DNA of 64,000 bases from Semisulcospira habei (Eukaryota > Mollusca > Gastropoda > Semisulcospiridae), in assembly GCA_036245525.1 (NCBI GenBank), contig BTPG01000004.1, positions 163,597,569 through 163,661,568 of the forward strand, read 5' to 3'. This document shows, one piece after another, positions 32,903 to 42,203 of the stretch. A model generated the notes under the pieces. That model was given only the letters and a program-made list of their open reading frames with translations. It was not told the DNA's origin and ran no database searches. The position numbers were made by a program, and so were the translations under genes. Position 1 is the stretch's first letter, and each line of letters begins with the position of its first letter.

Positions 32903-33898
32903 GGGGGTTGCGTGCGGTGGGCCACGGTGCCGATGTGCATGCTTGTATACAATCACATTTCCGATACAGTGATAGATGGGATAAAACAGCAATAATATAT
33001 TTTACACACGGCTGTGCAGAACCACACTTTTACAACTTTAGGAGTGGGCGGGTGCCGCTGAGTGCAAGATAAGCCATCTGTGGCTGTAGACGGGCGCCGT
33101 CAGTGCCGGCACACTGCAGAGGAAAGTGTTGGTAACTAAACATTCACAAAATGTTTGTTGTTTTTTTTTCTATCAAGGATGTCATCATAACGTGAGTGTA
33201 AATTGGTAGCTGATAAAACTGGCTTTTTTTGTCATACAAAACATGCCCATGCTGCTTACTACCAGCACACATTCATGAGCAAAAAAAATTACATTTCATA
33301 TTTGCAGTACAATAAACATGCACTGACAAAATAAAGCGTTAACTTTTAAGCACAATATGATGTGCATGCCATTTTTCTGTGGGATGAAAATTTGATGTAT
33401 CTATGCAGCATTCTAGCCGCTACTGTTATCACTTACTAGAATTTGGGTTCCTTTCCCTTCTAGAGCAACACTAGCATCAGAAAATATTATACTACTGAGA
33501 AGCTGGTAGTCCGTTGGGTACATCAAGACGATCAACACAAACATGCTGATACCAGCATTTGTGCACTGTGTTTATCCCGTACACTTGCGTTACACAAAAA
33601 ATTCATAACCACTAACACAAGTAAAAGGTCTTGCGCACATCACACTGGTTCCTTTATATTAACATATAAACACTAACAGGTCTGAAGTACATCACACTGG
33701 GCCTTTATATCAACACCAACACATGTAACGGGCCCTAAGCATATGACACTAGTAGTTTCTTTATATTAACAGTTTTTTTTTTTTAATTACCCTTTCAGGG
33801 ATGAATACAGTTTTTATGGTTTTGACTAGTGTGGAAGGCAACAGACTGCTTTCATTAGCTTAATTAGGCGTGTGAAATTCAGATTGTGACTTTGTCGG
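32643..33898. other. Harbinger interior, non-coding
   Basis: Downstream of the transposase stop and inside the MADF intron. It holds a (TG)n run joined to a poly-G run at 32871-32907 and AT-rich sequence. No gene is seen. Confidence 0.6.
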
Positions 33899-34183
33899 TT
33901 AACGAGGTGTGGAGGTGCTGGGAGGTTGGAAACTGCCAACTGTAATATTACTGTCATTTGCATCACATTTATGCCTAGCGCAACAGTCAGGTTTTACTGT
34001 TCGGCCACCCTTCCCTACCTGTGCGAATTTACTACACACTGTGCAGACAGGGCTGTTGAGTGATGGATCATAAGTTGTCGTTATCTTGCTAGCTTGTTCA
34101 ACTGCACTGTTTGCTGACTCGAGAGTGCGAGCAGATGATTTCTTTTTGTCAGTCTCATTAGTCTTTGGTAACATTTCACACAA
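33899..34183 (-). other. Cys-rich open frame inside Harbinger, uncertain
   Basis: The frame includes SPVCTVCSKFAQVGKGG and DCCARHKC, which could be a small zinc-binding motif. It begins with MCEMLPKTNETDKKKSSA. It lies in the MADF intron on the same strand and could be an alternative exon. I do not recognise it, and it may not be coding. Confidence 0.3.
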
Positions 34184-34876
34184 AACGAATGTGAGTACAA
34201 CAGGCCTCTAGTTTCATTTACAGTGATTTCGTGTATTTCCTGCAGTTACATACATTTTACTGATTGGTTTTTCATCGTCTTCGTTTCGACCTCCCTCCAC
34301 ATACTCTAATAGAGATTTTAACCTTTTAAAATAATAGGGTTCTGTGTGTGCAACAGTTTCTTGTTTGTCTTATTCCCGCTATAACTGTACTGTCTTTTTC
34401 CTAGACTACATTTGGAACAAAGGAACCGGGATAATATGAATGAGCAGACAAGAGTTAGTACCTGATACTCAGTATTACTGCACAGTATCACAGAGAATTC
34501 TGGAGGTTATAAGCAGAACATAATGCACAGGGATTACACAATACACAACAGTATTCAAGAATACAGAATGACTGTTCAGACCTACTTAGTACTGTGATGC
34601 TCACTGAGCTGACTGTTCAGTCACACACAAATACGGTACCTTTCTTTATCCCGCGGCCCACACCCTCACACACAATGACTGGCTGTAATCTAAAATACGA
34701 GAGGCATTAAAGAAATATTTCAGTACGTACACCATTCTGTCCAACTTAGGTGCCTATTTTGTCTTCTAGGTGACTCAGATTCAGCACCATGGAATCTTTA
34801 ATAAAACATTAATTCAAACACAAATGCCATGCAGAATGAAGACGAAACTATTTTTGTTTCAAATCAGTAAACTTAC

Positions 34877-35061
34877 CATATTTGTATGTGATTGTCTCTT
34901 CTTGCTTACATGTCGTAAGAAGTCCAACTGTGTAAAATATTCATATTTGGGCGTGTATACATCAGACGCGCCAGCCCCACTCCGTTTTGACAGAAGTTCT
35001 TTGGTCAGCTCTTTCATGTACGCAGTACGATAGCTCGCATATTTAGTTTTGAGCTCTTGCA
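34877..35061 (-). CDS. Harbinger MADF-protein exon 2
   Basis: The second half of the MADF domain reads VQELKTKYASYRTAYMKELT and ends with TPKYEYFTQLDFLRHV, the tyrosine- and aromatic-rich end typical of the fold. The acceptor cccattgcag ends at 35062 and the donor AATATG|gtaagt follows 34877. It is 185 nt long, entering in phase 1 and leaving in phase 0. MADF proteins of Harbinger elements are thought to carry the transposase to the nucleus and bind the ends. Confidence 0.82.
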
Positions 35062-35536
35062 CTGCAATGGGCACACAGACAATTTCAATTCAATAAATTA
35101 TCATTATTATTATTATATTACACTATAAAATTTACTTACACATTTATCACACTATATGAAGGACAATCAATTGACATGCATTTTCACAAACTGGGTTTGG
35201 AAAATAAAAACTTTCAATATATTATATACAGATGTCGGTGTATAATATAGTATTCAGTATAGTAGGCTGTCACCCTTTGCCCTCTGATTTTTGTGCATTT
35301 CACAAAACACTCGTTAACCTTCCCCACTGAAAACTTTCAGGCATCAGTTGTCTCAGAATTTGCCTATCGTGATGAGTCTACCATTATCAGATGACAGTTA
35401 TACTGTGTCATTATGAACAGAACCATTCCATCTAATATGACACAGGAAACAGCACATTCCGTTTGAACATGTTATTAGGAGAATCCACGCCACAGAGGCA
35501 GAAGAAACAAAAAGGCTGAGAAACACAGTCACTCAC

Positions 35537-35726
35537 CGGTCAAGTCAATATCAAACTGGGCTTTCATCTGCGCTTGAATTGTGAGCCAGGCGGCCAGTTT
35601 TTTTCTTTCGTCTTTATAGTCTTTTTGGCTGCAATTCCACAACACTGCCTGGCTGTGGATCTGATTGATCAAATATTGTGTATTCTCTCGGCTCAATTTA
35701 TTCATGATCTTCGTATCTTCCGCCAT
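35537..35726 (-). CDS. Harbinger MADF-protein exon 1
   Basis: The ATG at 35726 gives MAEDTKIMNKLSRENTQYLI, followed by LWNCSQKDYKDERKKLAAW, the first MADF helices with the conserved Trp and the KD-rich turn. The donor GACCG|gtgagt follows 35537, in phase 1. The start lies about 200 bp inside the right terminal repeat, so the repeat probably holds the promoter. An upstream in-frame extension through the terminal repeat is possible but unlikely to be translated. Confidence 0.82.
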
Positions 35727-35856
35727 TACGACACTTTTCGCGAGACGCGCTCTGATTGGTTGAAGCTTGCGATCGGGACCGAATCGGATCGGGAAAATAG
35801 AGCAGGTTCTACTCTCCCGTTTCCCAGCCGATTGGGACCGGATCGGATAATTGACG

Positions 35857-35926
35857 TCATCCGATCGCAAACGGATCGGAATCGGCTTCAAAATCGGGGC
35901 ACAACCGGCCCGTGTGGCGGGGCCTT
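35857..35926 (-). repeat. Harbinger right terminal inverted repeat and subterminal motifs
   Basis: Inverse of 26601-26670, ending gtgtggcggggcctt. Before it lie repeated gatcgg motifs (atcggataattgacgtcatc, aacggatcggaatcgg). Confidence 0.85.
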
Positions 35927-36226
35927 TACTTCAATTGTTAGAGGTTTAGCCTGCCCGCCTTAGACATCATGGACATGCTATTAAATCCGCCCCACCGTGA
36001 GCCGTCCTAAAAAGTCCCTTCTATAAATAGAATCGAATTAAATAGTGACAACAGTGGACTATTTATATCAAAAACTCATGAGGAAATCGGGCAGCCATCG
36101 GCCACAGTTGTCCAAGGCACAGCTGTGTGCGAGACTGCGGCCGACATCAGTTTGATAACCTTTGCTTAATCTCTTGAGTTTCTGTCACCTCCAACTGCCA
36201 GAGGAACTGTTTCGTATAAGACTGAC

Positions 36227-36390
36227 CTTATGTCTCATGTGGAGAAATGGAATGGGGTCTGAGGGCACACCATGGTCCGGCCAAGACGTGAACTCAAACA
36301 GCCTCACGATGCACCCGTACTGCTCACGACCCTCACGTACGGTCACGTCACGTACGGTGAAGTCCGCATACTCCATGATGTCAAGAAGTT
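36227..36390 (-). CDS. RPTP exon 5: D1 WPD-loop exon
   Basis: It reads ELLDIMEYADFTVRDVTV, then GCIVRLFEFTSWPDHGVP, then FLHMRHK. The WPD loop holds the general-acid Asp. The acceptor ttttactag ends at 36391, chosen because it gives phase 1 continuity from the large exon. The donor CATAAG|gtcagt follows 36227, in phase 0. It is 164 nt long and joins directly to the active-site exon at 18755, over a 17.5 kb intron. Confidence 0.9.
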
Positions 36391-36922
36391 CTAGTAAAAA
36401 CTGGCCGATTGTCACCTGGCCTTAACGTACACAGACACATGTAGCATAAATCATCAAAAGAACACAGAGTCCAAAGGTCAACATTTCCATATATTTGGAG
36501 CTAAATTTTAAAGAGCAAAGGAGGAGAAAGACTGATCATGATAGTTTAAGGGTGGTGCCAAAACAGCTTGTAACCTCTACACATTACAGTTCAAGAGAAA
36601 GATCGACCTCAACAGTTCAAAGGTGGTGCCAGTATATCTTGTAACCAATACATTTACAGTTCAAAGACAGATTGACCGTGATAGTTCAAAGGTGGTGCAA
36701 GAGTATTTTGGTTCCTCCATACACTTCAGTTCCAGAAACACATTGACCATGAACATTCCAGGATGATGCCAAATAATCACCAAAATGATCAAACTGTTCC
36801 TACTGTAGTCTGTGAGGGATGAATTCAGCACCAAGCTATTCTGGCACCACCCATTAACTATCATGGTCAACCCACATCTTGCTGTATTCTGAGGGCTGAA
36901 TGGGTAAAGAATTCAACATTAC
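36391..36922. repeat. Short RPTP intron built from MITE arms
   Basis: Most of this 532-bp intron is the tagttcaaggg MITE family. Left arms start near 36536, 36610, 36673 and 36748 (atgatagtttaagggtggtg, acagttcaaaggtggtgcca, gtgatagttcaaaggtggtg and relatives). A single right arm ends at about 36876 (accacccattaactatcatg). It contains no exon. Confidence 0.75.
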
Positions 36923-38186
36923 CCTTCTGCTCTGGCCAGTACTGCGTGCACTTGACTATGTTGTCCTCCACCACGTTAGTGATCATGACGACTGTCTTGA
37001 TGTTCAGCTGGTGGATCAGGCGCCAGAAGTCTACAGCTGTTGTGTCATCATACGGACTCTGGGCTGCGATGTAGGCACGCTGCCGCTTGTAGCCCGACAT
37101 GTAGTTAGCGTTGATGTAGGGACAGTGGCTGTTGGAGTCCTTGGCCAGCTCCACGCGTGAGTGGTCGTACGCCAGGATGTGCGGGAAGCGGTTACGATCC
37201 GGGTGCTGCTCGGCTACCAGAGTGGTGGCCTGCTCGAACTTGTGCGGCAGTGAGTGAAACTCCTTCCTGAAGGTGATAGGCGTGGCTCCCGGCTGCAAAA
37301 CCCCTTCCCCACCCATGGGCGCGACCTGACTGTCAGGCAGACACTCACGACCAGCCACAATGTAGCGGCTCTCGCGTGTGGAGGTGATCTGGTTCCAGTA
37401 TTTCTCGGGGTCGTACTGCTGTTTGGGTTGGGCCTTGTTCTCCTCATCTAGCTCGATGTAGGGCTGGCCATCCAGCATGGACCCGCGTCGCCTCCGCCAG
37501 AGGATGAGCAGGATGATGGCCACGATGATGATGACGATGATGAGGATGAGAGCCACGATGATGCCAATCACCCAGCCCTCAATCTTGTTGCCGGATTGCG
37601 CGGCAGGAGGCAGGATGGTGGTGGTGGCGGGGAAGAGGGTGGTGAGGGGTTCCGCCATCCTGCTGTAGGAGAACTTGGTGAGATTGTTGAGCGTGCTGAG
37701 TATGACAAAGTACACGTAGTACTGCTGGCCAGGCAGGAGGGGGTCATTAGAGAACCCACCATACACACGCCCATCCCCAATCACCAGTACATATGACTCG
37801 CCCACCTCCGTGGGTGTGAGCTGTGCCGTGGTGCGGCCCGGGACTTGTTCATGACGTTTCCTCCGCCCTCCGGCCTGCAAACGCTCCACCTCCACCTGAT
37901 ATGCCGTCAGTGGGAACCCCACCATGCTCGTCATCCCAAAGAGCTGCACAGTCGCTGTGGTTGTGCCGACGTTAACGGGAAGTGGAGGTGGGGGCGGGGG
38001 TGGGTTTAGGTGTTGCGTGGTGAAGACAGCCCATGTTAAGTCGCCCTGCCCACCCCCGTACAGCGACTGAATGGTGAGGTTGTAGGTGGTGGCAGGCTGC
38101 AGGTCACAGTGTGTGTACTGGCTGATGTTGACCGACAGCTGCACACTCCACGCCACAAGACCCGTCCGCACCTCCATCGCTTTCAG
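36923..38186 (-). CDS. RPTP exon 4: FN3 end, juxtamembrane region, transmembrane helix, start of D1
   Basis: A single 1264-nt exon (421 codons) spans the membrane. Exon residues 1-60 finish an FN3 domain (YGGGQGDLTWAVFTTQ). A Pro run and a degenerate FN3-like region follow, with GGRRKRHEQ at residues 106-114, a furin-type RRKR site. The transmembrane helix is at about 204-230 (IGIIVALILIIVIIIVAIIL), followed by the stop-transfer WRRRRG. The cytoplasmic linker leads into D1: DRNRFPHILAYDHSRVEL (pTyr loop), PYINANYMSGYKRQRAYIAA, DFWRLIH and KTVVMITNVVED...CTQYWPEQK. Where most PTPs have ATQGP it has AAQSP. The acceptor is tattgcag at 38187 and the donor GAAGG|gtaatg follows 36923. It enters in phase 0 and leaves in phase 1. 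Confidence 0.93.
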
Positions 38187-38594
38187 CTGCAATACAACAG
38201 AAGTTAACACACCGTCAACGCTTACAGTGTGCTTGTGCATTCAGTCATTGCTACTGTTCGCGGTATCTGTGGCTGCATGCACAAGGGGGCTGTACACACA
38301 AAGATATAAATAAATAAACAAAAAGTATAAGATGAATTGACCATGAGGTAACACCCCAAAAAGTGCCTAGATAATTTTGTTCTACTTTTGACCGATTCTG
38401 ATTGGCCAATCCACCTGGCTCAACTCCCACAATCAGCCTTATGGGCTAATGCGATAAAGAATTTCATCCATCCATACATTTCTGACTAACAATCCACACA
38501 ATGACCAAATAAGGGTTTAATAAGCCATCCACCCACATCAGTCCATACATCAACTGATCCACGCATTCATTTCACAAACAGGATAAAGTGCCTA

Positions 38595-38639
<45 letters not shown>

Positions 38640-38700
38640 CACCATCATCATCATTACTATTATCCATGAACCAATTAATCCATTCATCTCTGTTGTTTAC
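38187..38700. other. RPTP intron with (ATT)n
   Basis: A 514-bp intron with no element apart from an (ATT)n run at about 38597-38640. Confidence 0.8.
38597..38640. repeat. (ATT)n microsatellite
   Basis: About 14 uninterrupted ATT units, close to the donor of the next exon upstream. Confidence 0.95.
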
Positions 38701-38877
38701 CAAGTATCCGGTGACAGGGACCATGGATGTGTCGGGCTGTTCCCACAGTACACCAATGCAGTTGCTGGTCAGGTTGCTGGGATACAGGGCAGGCGGTGGA
38801 AAGGGGCGGGCCTGAAGCGTGCGTTTGGTCATGACCAGTCCAAATGGGCCATAACCTGTTCTAGTAGCCGCTTGCAT
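38701..38877 (-). CDS. RPTP exon 3: FN3 end and start of next FN3
   Basis: It reads MQAATRTGYGPFGLVMTKRT, the G-strand of one FN3, then PPALYPSNLTSNCIGVLWEQ and PVTGYL, the A-C strands of the next. The acceptor gttctctcag ends at 38878 and the donor TACTTG|gtaaac follows 38701. It is 177 nt long, phase 0 on both sides. The domain boundary falls inside the exon. NLT is a possible N-glycosylation site. Confidence 0.88.
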
Positions 38878-39487
38878 CTGAGAGAACATTGATTATTAAA
38901 ATGTGTGTATTTCAGTGCACTGAACTGTACATGGGGCCTTCAGCCAAGAATGAGTATGTTACAGCACAGCATTTGATTTTTAGTCCAGATGTAAACTGTT
39001 TGAAAGTAGTCTTTTTTTCTTCCATTTATGGAACCAGGTTTGCAACAACATATGCAGACTTTCTGTTAACAAAAAATTCTCCATATTTGTAGAACAATTT
39101 TTGACAGTGATGGAAGAAATGGAAGGACGTCCGTCGCGGGACAGATAAATCTTGAGAGAAAAAAAACAAAAAAACATCGAGTCACTTTTAGAAACACGGA
39201 GGCCGTTTTTCTGCCTATGCAGCATCAGACCAAAGAAAGAGGTTGGTCAGACGCGCACTTGAATGTTTAGAATGTATGATTTGCAACAGGATACGTGATG
39301 ACATGAACATCACTTCACCCCCCTCCCCCTTCTCCCCCACTCTTCTTGGTGTACACACATAACTTTACGATCAGTACTGATCAAGTTATTCCAGTCTTGA
39401 TCAAAGTACATGATGGACTGTAGAGTGCCAGGGATGGATTTTTTGGTCATGTTGTCCATCCTGACAATTGTTAAATCCTAGCGAAAA
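38878..39487. other. Intron sequence, no recognisable element
   Basis: Start of the 20.2 kb intron 38878-59071. It is AT-rich, with open frames too short to interpret. Confidence 0.5.
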
Positions 39488-39844
39488 ATTAATTTTTCTC
39501 TAAAATGTATTTTTTCGAAAAATACTTACCGATGCCATTACTACAATGGAACAACCTATAGCTTGCGTAATTTTAGCCCAAAAACTTACGATGTGTACCT
39601 TTAGAGCCAGGGGAGGCCACCAGGGGTGCCGTGACCTGGTACCTGGGTAGCCTCCCTTCCCACCCCAGCGCAGCCAAGCCAAACCAGTTCTTTCGTTTAG
39701 GTGGCTAGCGGCGAGCGGGGCAGGTGGGAGGGCCATCCGAGTAATGGCATCAGTAAGTATTTTTCGAAAAAATACATTTTAGAGAAAAATTCATTTGTTT
39801 CCTCAAAAACATTACCGATGCCATTACTACAATGGAGAATAGCG

Positions 39845-40270
39845 AAGAGGAGGAGGGTGCCGCGTAACTCCGTGACTGACCGAGCTAGCAAGACCCGTCC
39901 TCCCCAGCACAAGCTCCCGACCAGTTGTGGGGAAGTCAGATCGGTAGGGGAGAGGCGACGGAGGTCGCACCAGGCTCCAAGTACTCTCCACTTTCCCTCG
40001 TAGACACACAGGGTCGAGGGTCTGCGGCCTGAAGCAATAGCTGCCACTGCCTCACTCGAGAAGCCTCTAGCGGCGAGGGCTTGCCGCACAATCTCCAAGC
40101 ATGAAGCAGGAGTCGCTCGGGGCACGGATGGTAGAGCACCTGGCGCGGCTGCTTGAGCATCATGCGAGGAGTGGGAAGCCGCAGCGGAGGGCCCGTGGCG
40201 AAGCTCAGAAGGTCGGTGGTCCAAGACTTGGTCCAGCAGAATGGCGCCACTAGCAACAGGATCGCGTTGC
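39845..40270 (-). pseudogene. DIRS copy 3 tyrosine recombinase remnant
   Basis: Only the N-terminal domain is left: CLEIVRQALAARGFSSEAV, RPSTLCVYEGKWRVLGAWCD and LSPTDLTSPQL. Immediately after PQL the sequence departs from the family and runs into the internal complementary region. All catalytic residues (R, HxxR, Y) are absent. Confidence 0.8.
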
Positions 40271-40468
40271 AACCCTTGAGCTTGAGAAGCACCTTGGGAA
40301 CAAGGACTGAGGGAGGGTAAGCGTAAGCGCAGAGGCCGTCCCAGGGAATGGAGAGCGCATCAACCACCCAGGCTAGGGGGTCCGGGACGGGAGAGACGAA
40401 GAGGGGAAGCTGGCGGTTCCACCTTGTCGCGAAGAGATCGATAAGGGGGGTCTCCCACGTGGCGCAGA

Positions 40469-42203
40469 TCATCGAAAGATGTCCGGGCAAAGCACCCACT
40501 CGGTGTGGAGAAGCTGACCACGCCAGGAGAGTGAGTCCGCGAGGACATTCAGGTGGCCGGGGATGTGTCTCGCTCGGAGAAAGATGCGTCGATCCTCGCA
40601 CCAACGGAGGAGCTGGTAAAGAAGAATGCAGAGGGAAGGGTAACGGGTCCCACCCTGCTTCTGTATGTAGGACACGACAGTGGAGTTGTCGGACAGGACG
40701 AGCAGCTCCTGGCTTCCGAAAGTCAGTTCCCATGCGAGGAGGGCTTGCCATACCGCCTGTAGCTCCAACCAGTTAATATGCTTGACCACGAGGTCCGGTG
40801 GCCAGCTGCCAGAAGCCGTGGTGAACGTCGGCAGAGGTGTGCACCCCAGCCGGAATGGCTGGCGTCGACGCAAAGGGACAACTGGGGGGGGGGGGGGGGG
40901 GCGGCGTAAGGAGAGGGACTCCGGTCGCGAGCCAGACAGGGTCTGCCCAGCGGAGGAGGTGTGGGACGAGCAAGGGAAGCACCGGAATGGGAGCCTCGAT
41001 GTCGCTGGTCTAGGGACGCCAGTTAAGGAGCAGATGAAGTTGAAGCGGGCGCGAGTAGAGCCGACCCAGGGGAAGGAGATCCACCGCCGTGCTCATCAGG
41101 CCTAAGAGCTGTAACCAGGTTCTGGCAGAGACCGTCTCCTCTTGAGAAACTAGACGAGCCAGGTTCGCCAACTTCTGGATCCGTGGTTCCGGGAGTCGCA
41201 CCAGATTAAGGTCCGTAAGGAACTCCATACCAAGGTGGACGAAGCGGCGGGACGGAGCGAGATCCGACTTGCCGAAGTTGACTATGAAGCCGAGGCTGTC
41301 GAGGAGAGCCAGCAAGGCGTCTCGGCCCTTCTCCAGGGCGGGTAGCAGATCGTCGAGGTAGTTCAAGGAGAGACTCCACGCAGTCCACCTGGCCTTGGCG
41401 ATGACGCTGTCCATGAGACGGGTGAACACCCAGGGGCTGAGGTTGAGGCCGAAGGGGAGGGCGCGGAACTGGTAAATGACGCCGTCGAACGTGAAGCGTA
41501 GATAGCGTCTGGAAGCCAGATGCACAGGCACGTGTAGGTAAGCGTCCGCTAGATCCAGGCTGACGGCGAAGTCCATGGGTTGAATCGCGGCGCGAAGGGC
41601 GCGGGCAGTCTCCATGCGGAAAGCTGGTGCTGCGATAAACTTGTTCATCGCCGAAAGGTGGATGATCGGACGCCACCTGTTACTGGGCTTGGGGACGAGG
41701 AAGAGGCGACTGCAGAAGGCGGGTGAGTCGTGACGCGACACCACCTCCGTGGCGTTCTTCCGCAGCAGGGTGAGCGCAGCAGCCTTGAGGCGATCCGAAG
41801 GGGTGGACGTCCAAACGGGGCTGCGCCACAGGGGCGGGGGGGGGGGGGGGGGGTCCGAAAGCAGGAGGCCCTCGGAGACGGAGGACCAGATCCACGGGTC
41901 GTCCGGGAAGAGCGACCGCCACACAGCGCTGCAGGTGGCAAGCCTCCCGCCGACTGGAGACCCGGGAGCGGTCGGCGGGGGCGCAGGAGGGCGGGAGTCA
42001 CCGGGCCTGACCGCGCGCCAGGCGGGCTTGGGCCAAGCGGGGACGGAGGCGGGGGCGGACGGGCGCGGCGGGCGGCGTGGGCGCGCGGAGGAAGGTGGCG
42101 ACGCCGGGAGGGCAGTTGCTGGGCGGGTCTGGCGGTCCGCAGGGCGCGACCCAGGGCCTTGCGGGCAGCTTGAAAGCGGGAGGAGGTGGCGCGGGAAGGC
42201 CAA
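40469..42203 (-). pseudogene. DIRS copy 3 reverse transcriptase / RNase H
   Basis: The RT part is open from 42203 to 41010. It carries SRLFLVPKPSNRWRPIIHLS, AVSLDLADAYLHVPV, ALPFGLNLSPWVFTRLMDS, NYLDDLL (catalytic YLDD) and FVHLGMEFLTDLN. RNase H follows after a stop and frame change caused near a poly-G run at 40887-40902. Its markers are HINWLELQAVWQAL, SDNSTVVSYIQKQGG and PGHLNVLADSLS. A second run at 41838-41853 lies in the Pro-rich linker. The RT domain itself looks undamaged. Confidence 0.87.

Larger units (their letters stand above)
26601..35926 (+). mobile_element. PIF/Harbinger DNA transposon, apparently intact
   Basis: The left end aaggccccgctacacgagcc and right end (reverse complement) aaggccccgccacacgggcc form terminal inverted repeats. 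Subterminal gatcgg motifs repeat at both ends. TTA lies beside each end (26598-26600, and 35926-35928 overlapping the last T), consistent with the family's TWA-type target choice, although the exact duplication is ambiguous. It carries both genes typical of the superfamily, a DDE transposase and a MADF (Myb/SANT-like) protein, both without stops. At 9.3 kb it is long because of large introns. It lies in the RPTP intron between the WPD-loop exon and the active-site exon. Confidence 0.9.
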
